From an uncultured Acidobacteriota bacterium (GTDB lineage Bacteria > Acidobacteriota > Terriglobia > Bryobacterales > Bryobacteraceae), in the NCBI GenBank assembly GCA_902825945.1, contig CADECY010000003.1, positions 52,563 through 116,562 of the forward strand: DNA of 64,000 bases, read 5' to 3'. Each line of letters starts with the position of its first letter. Within the stretch, counting starts at the first letter, position 1. Under the pieces are notes generated by a model. That model was not told where the DNA came from. It worked only from the letters and a program-made list of their open reading frames with translations, and did no database searches. Below are positions 50,879 through 60,024 of the stretch, one piece after another. The translations under genes were made by a program, and so were the position numbers.

Positions 50879-53134
50879 ATGAGAGCCGCCGCTACACTCC
50901 TCCTCACGGCGGCGGCTCTGTTTTCCGCGGATGTTCATCCCACCGTTGCGCGCTTCTGCGTGGGCTGTCATAACGCGAAAGTTCGCACGGCGAGCGTGGT
51001 GCTCGACGGATCGGCGCCGGGCTTCGATCGCGGATTGTGGGAGGAGGTTCTCACCAAGTTGAAGGGCGCGCAAATGCCGCCCGTGGGCGCTCCGAAGCCC
51101 ACCGATGCCGAGCGCGCATCGCTGATCAAGTGGGTCGAGACCGAACTCGACAAGCGGTCATCGCAAGTGGATCGCGATCCTGGACGCGTCACGGTGAGGC
51201 GCCTGAATCGCACCGAATACGACAACACCGTGCGCGATCTGCTCGGTGTCGTAACGCGGCCGGCCGACGATTTTCCGGCGGACGATTCCGGCTACGGTTT
51301 CGACAACATCGGGGACGTGCTGACCGTTCCGCCCGTGCTGATGGAACACTACGTTCGCGCGGCCGAACGGATCTCGGCGGCGGTGATTCCACTCGGTGCG
51401 GCACGGAAGGCTGCCCTCGAGAAGTACGTCGCCGATGTCGAAGAGCAGTCCCGGCGTGTCGATGAGGATGATCCGGCCGGTTATCCGTATCCGCCAGGAG
51501 CCTTCGAGGCGAAGCATCTGTTCCCGGTGGACGCCGAGTACGAATTGGTGGTCCGCATCAAGGACCGGCGCAACGGAACTCGCAACGAAGTTCCCGTGCT
51601 GCTCTTCCTCGACGGTGAGCAGATCGCGACGTTCTCCGTGCAGGATGGCGAATACACGAAAGGCCACTTCTCGACTCGCAAGTTCGTCCGCGCAGGCGAA
51701 CATACGCTCTACGGCGCGTTTCCGAAAGACTACGTGAACCGCGAGGAGTGGGATGAGGCGCGCTTCGGCAAGGCGCAGTTCAAGGTCGAACGGCGGATCT
51801 TCGTGGACGGGCTCGATGTCGAGGGCCCTTACAAATACGATTCGCGCCAATCTCCGCAATGGAAGCGTGTTTTCGTCTGCGAAGAAAGGACCGATGCCTG
51901 CGCGGCCCGCATTGTGACGACACTCGCGCGGCGGGCCTACCGGCGCGAGCCGACGGTGCAAGAGATCGGCCAACTCACTGGGCTCGTCAAACTCGCGCAA
52001 CGCCACGGCGACTCGTTCGAAGCGGGTGTGCAGCTAGCGTTGAAAGCCATGCTCGTCTCGCCGCAGTTCCTGTTCCGCATCGAGCGCGATCCAGTGAACG
52101 CCGCGCATCCGATATCGCCGGTGGAACTCGCCTCGCGCCTGTCCTATTTCCTGTGGGCGAGCATGCCGGATGACACGCTGCTCGAAATCGCGATCCGAGG
52201 TGATCTCCGCGATCCGGCCGTGCTCGACAGCCAAGTGAAGCGCATGCTGCGCGATCCGAAAGCGCGTGCGCTCACCACGAGTTTCGCTGGCCAATGGCTG
52301 CAGTTGCGCAACGTCGAGAAGGCGCAGCCCGATCCGGCGCTGTTCCCGTCGTTCACTCCGCATCTGCGCGAATCGATGATTCGGGAAACCGAAGAGTACT
52401 TCAACTACGTGGCCCGCGAGGATCGCAACGTGCTTGAATTTCTCGATTCCAACTATTCGTTCCTGAACGCCCGTTTGGCGAAGCACTACGGAATCGATGG
52501 AGTGAAGGGCCGCGAATTGCGCAAGGTGGATCTCGCCACCCGCGATCGCGGAGGCGTACTGACACACGCGAGCGTGCTCACCGTATCGTCTTATCCCACT
52601 CGAACGTCGCCGGTTCTCCGCGGACTTTGGGTGCTCGAGAACTTCCTCGGCGCGCCTCCGCCTCCGCCCCCCGCCGGCGTCCAGAGGCTCGACGAAGCGA
52701 AGATCGGGCTCGACCAGCCGCTCCGCACCCAACTCGAACAACACCGCACCAATCCGAGTTGCGCCGTCTGCCACCAGCGAATGGACGCGATCGGCCTCGG
52801 ACTCGAGAACTTCGATCCGGCCGGGGCGTGGCGCACCAAAGACGGAAAGTGGGCGATCGATTCTTCAGGTGAATTGCCGGGCGGCAAACGCTTCTCCGGC
52901 CCGGCGGAGTTGAAGAAGGTCTTGCTTGACGACCGCGAGGCGTTCGTGCGCACCTTCACCGAAAAGCTTCTCACATTTGCGCTCGGCCGCGGTGTCGAAC
53001 GCTTCGACCGGCCCGCCGTCAGCGCGATCGTCGCGGAATCGGCCCGGCAAGACTACCGGTTTTCCTCGATCGTATCAGGCATCGTGAACAGCCCGCCCTT
53101 CCGGATGCGGCGGGCAGAGGGAGTCACTCAGTGA
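50879..53134 (+). CDS. DUF1592-family planctomycete cytochrome protein (DUF1587/1592/1588/1585)
   Basis: A secreted haem protein of 751 residues with a signal peptide (MRAAATLLLTAAALFSAD). CVGCH at 27-31 is the N-terminal haem site; LNRTEYDNTVRDLLGV marks DUF1587; LASRLSYFLWASMPDDTLLE lies in DUF1592; and CAVCHQRMDAIGLGLENFDP in DUF1588 carries a second CxxCH at 628-632. DUF1585 ends the protein (FTEKLLTFALGRGVERFDRP). It starts 14 bases after the second propeller gene and overlaps the DUF1552 gene by 4 bases, its usual partner. The reaction is unknown. Confidence 0.92.
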   Translation: MRAAATLLLTAAALFSADVHPTVARFCVGCHNAKVRTASVVLDGSAPGFDRGLWEEVLTKLKGAQMPPVGAPKPTDAERASLIKWVETELDKRSSQVDRDPGRVTVRRLNRTEYDNTVRDLLGVVTRPADDFPADDSGYGFDNIGDVLTVPPVLMEHYVRAAERISAAVIPLGAARKAALEKYVADVEEQSRRVDEDDPAGYPYPPGAFEAKHLFPVDAEYELVVRIKDRRNGTRNEVPVLLFLDGEQIATFSVQDGEYTKGHFSTRKFVRAGEHTLYGAFPKDYVNREEWDEARFGKAQFKVERRIFVDGLDVEGPYKYDSRQSPQWKRVFVCEERTDACAARIVTTLARRAYRREPTVQEIGQLTGLVKLAQRHGDSFEAGVQLALKAMLVSPQFLFRIERDPVNAAHPISPVELASRLSYFLWASMPDDTLLEIAIRGDLRDPAVLDSQVKRMLRDPKARALTTSFAGQWLQLRNVEKAQPDPALFPSFTPHLRESMIRETEEYFNYVAREDRNVLEFLDSNYSFLNARLAKHYGIDGVKGRELRKVDLATRDRGGVLTHASVLTVSSYPTRTSPVLRGLWVLENFLGAPPPPPPAGVQRLDEAKIGLDQPLRTQLEQHRTNPSCAVCHQRMDAIGLGLENFDPAGAWRTKDGKWAIDSSGELPGGKRFSGPAELKKVLLDDREAFVRTFTEKLLTFALGRGVERFDRPAVSAIVAESARQDYRFSSIVSGIVNSPPFRMRRAEGVTQ

Positions 53135-54480
53135 TCATCACGAAAAAACATCTCGACCGCAGAACGTTCCTGCGCGGAGCAGGCGCGGCCATCGGCCTCC
53201 CGCTGCTCGACGCGATGTCCCCGGCACTTGCCGCCCCGGCTCGCAGCCGCGCGAACGGCGCGGTTCGCCTGGCGGTACTCTATGTGCCAAACGGAATCGT
53301 GATGAAGGATTGGACCCCGGCCTACGAAGGCCCGCTCGCGAAATTGCCCGTGATTGTCGAACCGCTCGAATCGTTCCGCTCCGACATCACTCTCGTCTCC
53401 GGACTCGCACAGAACTGCGGGCGCGCGCTCGGTGACGGTCCGGGCGACCATGCCCGAGCGGCGGCGAGCTATCTCACTGGTGTGCATCCGCACAAGACGG
53501 CCGGTGCCGACATCAAAAACGGCATCTCGTTCGACCAGATCGCGGCGCAGCATGTGGGCAAGCAGACGCGATTCCCGTCGCTCGAACTCGGACTCGAAAA
53601 GACCGGCATCGTCGGCAATTGCGATTCTGGCTACAGTTGCGCCTACACGAACAACCTTGCCTGGCGGAACGACACCGCGCCCCTGCCTCCCGAAGCGAAT
53701 CCGCGGCTGGTGTTCGAGCGGCTGTTCGGTGTGTCGGAAGGCCCGATGGATCCGGCCTCGCGCGAGAAGCGCAGGCTCTACTCGAAGAGCATCCTCGATC
53801 TGGTGCGCGACGACACGCAACGGCTGCGCGCTGGACTCGGACTGACCGATCAGCGCAAGCTGGACGAGTACGTCTACTCAATCCGCGAGATCGAGAAGCG
53901 CATCGAATCCTCCGAATCCGCCGCGGTGGATCCTGGAATCGGCAAGCCCGATGGAATTCCGGTCGACTACGCCGAGCACGCCAACCTGATGTTCGACCTG
54001 ATGCTCGCAGCTTTCCGCGCCGACCTCACTCGCGTGATCACGGTGATGATGGGCCGCGAAGGCAGCAATCGGACCTACCGCGAGATCGGCGTCTCCGACG
54101 CGCATCACGGACTCACGCATCACAAGGGCGACCCGGAGAAGATCGAAAAGATCGCCCGGATCAACCGTTACCATGTCGAGCGGCTGGCCTCGTTCCTCGC
54201 CAAGTTGCGGTCCACCGAAGACGGCGACGCGAATTTGTTGCAGCGCTCGGCCGTGCTCTACGGTGGCGGAATCAGCGATGGCAACCGGCACGATCATCAC
54301 GACTTGCCCACGCTGATCGCGGGCGGGGCGAATGGCGGATTCAAGCTGGGCCGCCACGTGCGGTATCCGCAAGAGACGCCGTGCACGAACCTGTTCCTGT
54401 CGATCCTGCACCGCATGGGTGTGCCGGCGGAGTCGGTGGGCGATAGCTCGGGGAAGCTGGAACTGGCGGGCGTGGCCTAG
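53131..54480 (+). CDS. DUF1552 domain protein, Tat-exported
   Basis: A 449-residue protein from GTG 53131, overlapping the DUF1592 stop. The Tat signal is LDRRTFLRGAGAAIGLPLLD. Core segments include LAVLYVPNGIVMKDWTPAYE, DHARAAASYLTGVHPHKTAG, GVSDAHHGLTHHKGDPEKIE and GGGISDGNRHDHHDLPTLIA, rich in histidines that could bind metal. DUF1552 is related to DUF1501 and is the standard partner of DUF1592 proteins. It is likely the catalytic or assembly partner of the haem protein upstream. Confidence 0.9.
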   Translation: MIITKKHLDRRTFLRGAGAAIGLPLLDAMSPALAAPARSRANGAVRLAVLYVPNGIVMKDWTPAYEGPLAKLPVIVEPLESFRSDITLVSGLAQNCGRALGDGPGDHARAAASYLTGVHPHKTAGADIKNGISFDQIAAQHVGKQTRFPSLELGLEKTGIVGNCDSGYSCAYTNNLAWRNDTAPLPPEANPRLVFERLFGVSEGPMDPASREKRRLYSKSILDLVRDDTQRLRAGLGLTDQRKLDEYVYSIREIEKRIESSESAAVDPGIGKPDGIPVDYAEHANLMFDLMLAAFRADLTRVITVMMGREGSNRTYREIGVSDAHHGLTHHKGDPEKIEKIARINRYHVERLASFLAKLRSTEDGDANLLQRSAVLYGGGISDGNRHDHHDLPTLIAGGANGGFKLGRHVRYPQETPCTNLFLSILHRMGVPAESVGDSSGKLELAGVA

Positions 54481-54494
54481 CAATCACTTCCTGG

Positions 54495-54524
54495 TTGGCG
54501 GGCGCATTCCTCGTGGGGGATAAT
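54495..54524 (+). promoter_or_regulatory. Candidate sigma-70 promoter of the TonB receptor gene
   Basis: TTGGCG (54495-54500), an 18-base spacer and GATAAT (54519-54524). It lies 31 bases upstream of ATG 54556, which also has AGGAAGG (54546-54552) as its ribosome-binding site. Confidence 0.45.
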
Positions 54525-54555
54525 GGCTAGGCAAAATCAACCCACAGGAAGGTGA

Positions 54556-57500
54556 ATGAGCTTGTCAACAAGACTCGCCGCGCTCGCTTTTGCGTCCTCG
54601 TTATCAATCGTATTCGCGCAGACGACCTCGACTGAGGTCCTTGGAACAGTGATGGATCCGACAGGCGCCGTCGTCTCCAACGCAGAGGTGACACTGCTGC
54701 GCGTGTCTACCGGCGAAAGGCGGCAGACCAAGACCGACGACAGCGGCAACTATTCGTTTCCACTGATCGAGATCGGCGACTACACGGTCACCGTATCGCT
54801 ATCCGGGTTCAAGACGCAAACGAAGACAGGCGTCAATGTTCAGTACCAGCAGAAGGCGCGCGTGAACCTCACCCTCGAGATAGGTGCCACGACTGAGCGC
54901 GTGGAGGTGGTCGCCACTGGCGTCGAACTGAAGACCGACGATGCGGCGGTGTCGACCACGATCGAGCGCAAGCGGGTACAGGAACTTCCCCTGCTCGGGC
55001 GCAATTTCGCCAGTCTGGCAATTCTCACACCGGGTGTCCAGTACGGCACGCGCATGGGTCAGGACGTCTCGGCGCCCGGGGGATTCCCTTTCCCCGGCTC
55101 CGCGACCACCCTCAGTGCCAACGGACAGCGCGACGCCAACCAGAACATTACGATGGACGGCGTCGTGGCCACCGAGCCTCTTGTCAATCAGGTACTGTTC
55201 AATCCCTCGATCGACGCGATCGAAGAGGTGAAGATCCAGACTGGCTCGGTCTCGGCCGAGTACGGTCAGAACAACGGCGCGGTGGTTCAGATCGCACTGA
55301 AGAGCGGCACCAACAACCTCCATGGCACGTTCTTCGACTTCATGCGCAATAACCTGCTCGATGCCCGTGACTATTTTCTGAACTTCGAACTGCCCGCGGG
55401 CGTTCCGGAGCGCAAGAAGAACGCCCTGCGCCGTCATCAGTTCGGCGCATGGCTGGCGGGGCCCGTGATCCTGCCCAAGTACAACGGCAAGGACAAGACG
55501 TTTTGGAGCTTCAACTACGAGGGTGTCCGCCAGACGATCGAATCGGTGCAACAGGGATTCTTCTTTCCCGAGGAGTTTCGCCGCGGAGATTTTTCCGCAT
55601 TGCTGAGCCCTCTGATCCGCAACGGCCGGCCGGTCCGAAACCCCATCGTGATCTTCGACCCCACGACGGGTGAACCGTTCCGCGATCCGCAGGGAAACAT
55701 CACCAACATCATTCCGGCTAGCCGCATCAACCGCAACTCGCAGAACTTCATCAATACCTATCAGCCGCTGCCACAGTTCCGTCCGGACGACATCCTCGAC
55801 GTCAACGTAATCAGCACGGTGCCCTCCATTCTGAATCAGAATCAGTATTTCGCCCGCATCGACCACAACTTCGGATCGAGCGATCGTGTATTCGTGCGCT
55901 ACGCAGGCCAGCGCTCCAAGTTCGATCAACGCACCCTGAATCCTAACTTTCCCACGAACTTCTCGCTGCGTCCGAACAACATCGCCTCGCAATACCTCCA
56001 CCTGTTCCGGCCGACCATCATCAACGAATTCCGGTTCGGGTACAACCGCGTGGACCATGACCAGTCCAATCCCCGCACTAATACCGATTTCGATGTCGAC
56101 TCGCTCGGCATCGGCCAGTTCCGCGTGGCGGTGGACAACAACCGGAAGTTCCGGCCTCTCGAAGCTGCGATTCCGGCCACGGGAATCCTGCAGGGTGACT
56201 CGGGCGCGCGCATCGACTTCAACGATACCTATCAGATCTCGGACAACTTCACCATCATCAAGTCGAACCACACATTCAAGATGGGCATGGAGTACCGGCG
56301 GCTGACGATCGAACGCGCCGCGGCGAATGTCCCTTACGGAAACCTCGGTTGCTGTGAAGGCGGCTATGCTCTCGCCGGATGGCTGATGGGCTTTCCGAAT
56401 GCCTCCACGACGGCCGAGGGACTGCTGCTGCAAAAGCCGCGCCAGCACCGTTGGAGCGGATATTTCCTGGATGAATGGAAGGTGACCCGCCGTCTGAGCG
56501 CTAACATCGGGGTCCGCTGGGACTACTTCGGACTCGCCACCGACCTCAACCGGACCTGGCGCTCGCTCCGGCTGGATATCCTGAGCCCGGCGAGCGATGG
56601 GCGCCAGCTCCCTACCGTCGTCCCCGAGCCGCGCCAGAACTACAAGTTCTACGACCCGGAAGAGCGCTTCTTCATGCCCCGGATCGGACTGGCGTACCGC
56701 GCCAGCGACAAGTGGGTCATTCGCACGGGTGCCGGCTGGTACGCGAATGCGCAGCAGTTGAACAACTTCTCGATACTCAATCTGCAGCCGCCGCTGTCGG
56801 GAACCTTCGGCTTCAATTCCGTCACCGATACCGCACAGATCCTTTCAGGCGTCTACGGCGGCCAGAACTGGACCCAGCAGACGCGCAAGTTTCGTGACGG
56901 ACAGCCGGTCCTCACGCTGTCGAATCCATTCCCTGGACAAGGTACGGCCGCGGCCCGCACCAACGTCTTGGCGATGATCCCGGACAACAAAGCCAGTCAC
57001 TACATCCAGTGGAGCCTCGACATCCAACGCCAACTGCCGTTCTCGACCATCCTGACGGTTGGCTACGTCGGGTCGAAGACGAGCCACCTCGACAACACAG
57101 TTCCGAACTTCAACAATCCAGATCCGGCGCCCGACACCGATATCAACCGCCGGCGTCCTTTTCAGGCCTATGTGAGCGCGGGAGAAGGAAACATCCCGCG
57201 GCTGATGGGCAACGTCCGATACCTCGACAGCTACGCGAATGCGAGCTATCACGGACTCCAGGTTTCGGCTCAGAAGCGCTACAGCCATGGCGTTACGCTC
57301 GGCCTCGCCTACACCTACAGCAAGTCTCTCGGCGAAGGCTACGGCCGCAACGATCCAGCCGGAGATGTCGAAGCGACGTATCAAAACCCCCGTGACCGCC
57401 GCGCCGACCGCACTCGTTACGGATTCGACATTACCCACAACGCAGTGGCGAATTTCGTGTATGACCTGCCGTTCTTCAAGCAAGGCGGCGCGTTCACCAA

Positions 57501-58002
57501 GGCGGCCTTCGGCGGTTGGCAGGTGAGTGGAATTCTGACTCTCCGGACGGGCTTGCCGTTCACGCTACTCGGCGGAAATCTGAACACTGGCTCCAACACC
57601 CGCCCCGACCGCATCGCCGATGGCCGCCTGTTCGACAATGCGACCCGTTCGCTGTGGTACGACCCCAGCGCGTTCCGCCGCACGGACTGCAACATTCCGA
57701 ACCGGCAGGACCTTTGTCACTACGGGAATGCCGGTAACGGCATTCTGAACTCCCCTGGTACCCGTTTGATCGACTTCTCGTTCGGAAAGAACTGGCAGTT
57801 GAAGATGCTCGGTGATCAGGGCCGCCTCCAACTCCGCGCAGAGGCGTTCAATGCGACCAACTCGCCGCAGTTCGGACGTCCGAATGGCCTCAGCTACGCC
57901 GGGCTCGATTCGATCGTGCCGGACGGTCCGCGAGTGGGAGAGATCCGGTCTCTCCGGACACCGATGCGCATCTTCCAGCTTGCGCTGAAAGTCTACTTCT
58001 AA
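54556..58002 (+). CDS. TonB-dependent receptor with N-terminal carboxypeptidase-regulatory domain (Oar-like)
   Basis: A 1,148-residue outer-membrane receptor. The signal peptide (LSTRLAALAFASSLSIVFAQ) is followed by a CarboxypepD_reg domain (GTVMDPTGAVVSNAEVTLLR; to about residue 105), a plug (ELPLLGRNFASLAILTPGVQ; to about 240) and the barrel, which ends with a terminal Phe (IFQLALKVYF). It is paralogous in architecture to the receptor at 2591-5998 but clearly different in sequence. Its neighbours downstream are a histidine kinase, a LuxR regulator and a CRTAC1 protein, so ligand uptake may be coupled to sensing. The ligand is unknown. Confidence 0.92.
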   Translation: MSLSTRLAALAFASSLSIVFAQTTSTEVLGTVMDPTGAVVSNAEVTLLRVSTGERRQTKTDDSGNYSFPLIEIGDYTVTVSLSGFKTQTKTGVNVQYQQKARVNLTLEIGATTERVEVVATGVELKTDDAAVSTTIERKRVQELPLLGRNFASLAILTPGVQYGTRMGQDVSAPGGFPFPGSATTLSANGQRDANQNITMDGVVATEPLVNQVLFNPSIDAIEEVKIQTGSVSAEYGQNNGAVVQIALKSGTNNLHGTFFDFMRNNLLDARDYFLNFELPAGVPERKKNALRRHQFGAWLAGPVILPKYNGKDKTFWSFNYEGVRQTIESVQQGFFFPEEFRRGDFSALLSPLIRNGRPVRNPIVIFDPTTGEPFRDPQGNITNIIPASRINRNSQNFINTYQPLPQFRPDDILDVNVISTVPSILNQNQYFARIDHNFGSSDRVFVRYAGQRSKFDQRTLNPNFPTNFSLRPNNIASQYLHLFRPTIINEFRFGYNRVDHDQSNPRTNTDFDVDSLGIGQFRVAVDNNRKFRPLEAAIPATGILQGDSGARIDFNDTYQISDNFTIIKSNHTFKMGMEYRRLTIERAAANVPYGNLGCCEGGYALAGWLMGFPNASTTAEGLLLQKPRQHRWSGYFLDEWKVTRRLSANIGVRWDYFGLATDLNRTWRSLRLDILSPASDGRQLPTVVPEPRQNYKFYDPEERFFMPRIGLAYRASDKWVIRTGAGWYANAQQLNNFSILNLQPPLSGTFGFNSVTDTAQILSGVYGGQNWTQQTRKFRDGQPVLTLSNPFPGQGTAAARTNVLAMIPDNKASHYIQWSLDIQRQLPFSTILTVGYVGSKTSHLDNTVPNFNNPDPAPDTDINRRRPFQAYVSAGEGNIPRLMGNVRYLDSYANASYHGLQVSAQKRYSHGVTLGLAYTYSKSLGEGYGRNDPAGDVEATYQNPRDRRADRTRYGFDITHNAVANFVYDLPFFKQGGAFTKAAFGGWQVSGILTLRTGLPFTLLGGNLNTGSNTRPDRIADGRLFDNATRSLWYDPSAFRRTDCNIPNRQDLCHYGNAGNGILNSPGTRLIDFSFGKNWQLKMLGDQGRLQLRAEAFNATNSPQFGRPNGLSYAGLDSIVPDGPRVGEIRSLRTPMRIFQLALKVYF

Positions 58003-58015
58003 ACCCCGCCGCAAG

Positions 58016-58054
58016 TGGGCATCGTTCGGCTGTCATACTGTTGAACGATGCCCA
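58016..58054. repeat. 12-bp perfect inverted repeat around a -10-like element
   Basis: TGGGCATCGTTC (58016-58027) and GAACGATGCCCA (58043-58054) are perfect complements separated by 15 bases. The spacer contains TG-T-CATACT (58031-58039), which resembles an extended -10 box. The dyad begins 14 bases after the receptor stop and ends 31 bases before the kinase GTG. It may be an operator over the kinase promoter or a transcription attenuator or terminator after the receptor. Confidence 0.65.
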
Positions 58055-58074
58055 TTCGAGCCGGAATCCTTCAC

Positions 58075-58081
58075 GGAGAAG
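58075..58081 (+). promoter_or_regulatory. Shine-Dalgarno that sets the histidine kinase start
   Basis: GGAGAAG, four bases before GTG 58086. It favours this start over TTG 58041, which lies inside the inverted repeat and would add a polar 15-residue leader before the first membrane helix. Confidence 0.55.
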
Positions 58082-58085
58082 CACC

Positions 58086-59405
58086 GTGAAGTCGCCCACC
58101 GGCCGGCTGGTAGCCGGTCTGCTGTTCTCGCTGCTCGTCGTCGGAGCCTATGCCGCCTATACGCTCCGTTCGGTGAGCCGCATGCGCGAGGTCCAGACCG
58201 GCATTGTCGACCGGAATCGCAAGGCGTCGCTGCAGTTGATCCGCATCCAGGGCGATCTCAATGCGCTCGCGCTCTCGATGCGCGACATGCTCGACAATCC
58301 GGATCGCTATCCGCTCATCGCGTGGCGGCCTCCGCTCGAACGTGTGAAGCAGAATCTCGAGGACGCGATCGCCAAGGAGTCCGCGCTGGCGCAGGGGCGC
58401 CGCGAGGCGGACCAGTCCGCTTATCTCACCTCGTCATTCGACGAGTTCTGGCGGACGAGCGCCCGCGTGTTCGATCTCGCCCAAGCCGGCAAAGATGCCG
58501 AAGCGCGCCGCCTGGTGCGAGACACACTCCAGCCGCGCCAGGAAGCACTCAGTTCGCTGGTCGCGCGGCTGCTCTCCCAAAACAATGACGAGCAATCGCG
58601 TGCGAGTGGCGAAGTCGGCGGGATCTACTCGAATATCGAGCGGAATGCATACTGGTTCCTCGGGCTCTCCATGGTGTTGATCGCGCTGACCGGCGTCGGG
58701 TTGATCCGATCGAACCGCGCGCTATTCGCCCATCTCGCCGGACTCGCCGAACAGCGCCGCGAACTCGCTCAGCAGTTGATCTCGACGCAGGAGTCGACCT
58801 TCCGCGCCATCTCGCGTGACCTGCATGACGAGTTCGGCCAGATTCTCACTGCTCTCGGCGCCATGCTGCGCCGGGCGGACCGTCATGCGCCGTCCCCGGA
58901 ATTCCGTGAGCAGGTCCACGAGGCCGCGGCGGTGGTTCAGGGGACTCTCGAAAACATCCGCGGACTCTCGCAATCGCTCCAGCCGGTGATCCTCGACGAG
59001 CAGGGCTTGCTGCCGGCCGTCGAATGGCATCTCCCGGTATTCGAGCGCCAAACGGGAATCAAGGTTCACTACCACGCCCCCGCGCGCGCGATCGACATTC
59101 GCTCCGATCGCGCGATTCACGTGTTTCGTGTGCTGCAGGAGGCGCTCAACAATGTCGCGCGCCACGCGGACGTGCGTGAGGTGAGCGTGTCCCTGAATAT
59201 CGATGATTCGTGGTTGCGGCTCGCGATCGAAGATGCTGGAAAAGGGCTGCCCGAGCCAATACGGCCCGGCGTGGGGTTGGCCGCGATGCGGGAGCGCGCT
59301 GAATTGATCGGCGGTTCCTTGTCGGTTGGCAGGGGCGAATGGGGAGGGACGAAAGTGGAATTGCTCGCGCCCGTAGAGGCGCTCACCGAGGTGCCGGTTG
59401 CCTGA
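58086..59405 (+). CDS. Sensor histidine kinase (HisKA_3, NarX/DesK type)
   Basis: A 439-residue membrane kinase from GTG 58086. Transmembrane helices lie near residues 7-26 and 180-200 and flank a ~150-residue helical periplasmic sensor (four-helix-bundle-like). The phosphoacceptor His247 is in ISRDLHDEFGQILTALG. The ATPase N-box is EALNNVARHADVREVSVSLN, and the G-box is GVGLAAMRERAELIGGSLSV. It should phosphorylate the regulator encoded next, with which it overlaps by 8 bases. The signal is unknown; its position after a TonB receptor suggests a link to an imported ligand. Confidence 0.88.
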   Translation: MKSPTGRLVAGLLFSLLVVGAYAAYTLRSVSRMREVQTGIVDRNRKASLQLIRIQGDLNALALSMRDMLDNPDRYPLIAWRPPLERVKQNLEDAIAKESALAQGRREADQSAYLTSSFDEFWRTSARVFDLAQAGKDAEARRLVRDTLQPRQEALSSLVARLLSQNNDEQSRASGEVGGIYSNIERNAYWFLGLSMVLIALTGVGLIRSNRALFAHLAGLAEQRRELAQQLISTQESTFRAISRDLHDEFGQILTALGAMLRRADRHAPSPEFREQVHEAAAVVQGTLENIRGLSQSLQPVILDEQGLLPAVEWHLPVFERQTGIKVHYHAPARAIDIRSDRAIHVFRVLQEALNNVARHADVREVSVSLNIDDSWLRLAIEDAGKGLPEPIRPGVGLAAMRERAELIGGSLSVGRGEWGGTKVELLAPVEALTEVPVA

Positions 59406-60024
59406 CAAAATTCGCGTCATGCTCGTCGACGATCACTCGCTCGTACGGCTCGGATTCCGGCGGCTGCTCGAAGACGATCCGGCGATCGACGTGGTGGGCG
59501 AGGCGAAGGATGGCGCCGAGGCTGTCGCGCTGGCGCTGAGCCTGAAGCCCGATGTCGTGGTGATGGACTACGCGATTCCCGTTCACAACGGCGCGATCGC
59601 CACGCGCATGATTCGCGACTCGCTGCCCGCCACGCGCGTCCTGATGCTTTCGATGCACTCCGAGCCTAGCTATGTCAACAACAGCCGCGAGGCGGGTGCT
59701 TCGGGATATCTGTTGAAGCATGCGCTCGATCTCGAACTGGTGGCCGCGGTGAAGGCGGTGCTCGAGTCAGACTGGGTGCCAGATCCGCGACTCACCACCG
59801 AACCATTCGAGACCAGCGCCAAGCGTGCGCTATCCAAACGCGAACTCGAAGTATTGCAGCACATCGTGAGCGGGAAATCGAATAAGGAGATCGCAGGGGC
59901 GCTTTTCCTGAGCGTGAACACGGTGGCCGTGCATCGCGCCAATATCATGGATGCGCTCGGCATTCACAACACGGCGGAACTCGTTGTCTACGCGATCCGC
60001 CATGGGCTGGTGACACTCCCGTGA
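59398..60024 (+). CDS. LuxR/NarL-family response regulator
   Basis: A 208-residue protein starting at TTG 59398 inside the kinase gene (an ATG at 59419 would cut into the first strand). The receiver has the acidic pair Asp11-Asp12 and phosphoacceptor Asp57 (VVVMDYAIPVHNG); GASGYLLKHAL carries the conserved Lys. The C-terminal helix-turn-helix (KRELEVLQHIVSGKSNKEIA) is the standard LuxR form. It is the cognate partner of the upstream kinase, and its GTGA stop overlaps the CRTAC1 gene, so that gene is probably in the same operon. Confidence 0.92.
   Translation: MPDKIRVMLVDDHSLVRLGFRRLLEDDPAIDVVGEAKDGAEAVALALSLKPDVVVMDYAIPVHNGAIATRMIRDSLPATRVLMLSMHSEPSYVNNSREAGASGYLLKHALDLELVAAVKAVLESDWVPDPRLTTEPFETSAKRALSKRELEVLQHIVSGKSNKEIAGALFLSVNTVAVHRANIMDALGIHNTAELVVYAIRHGLVTLP

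Noticed and set aside
54799..56448. 549-codon minus-strand frame opposite the second TonB receptor
   Set aside because: Shadow of the receptor frame; no start signal and no domain.
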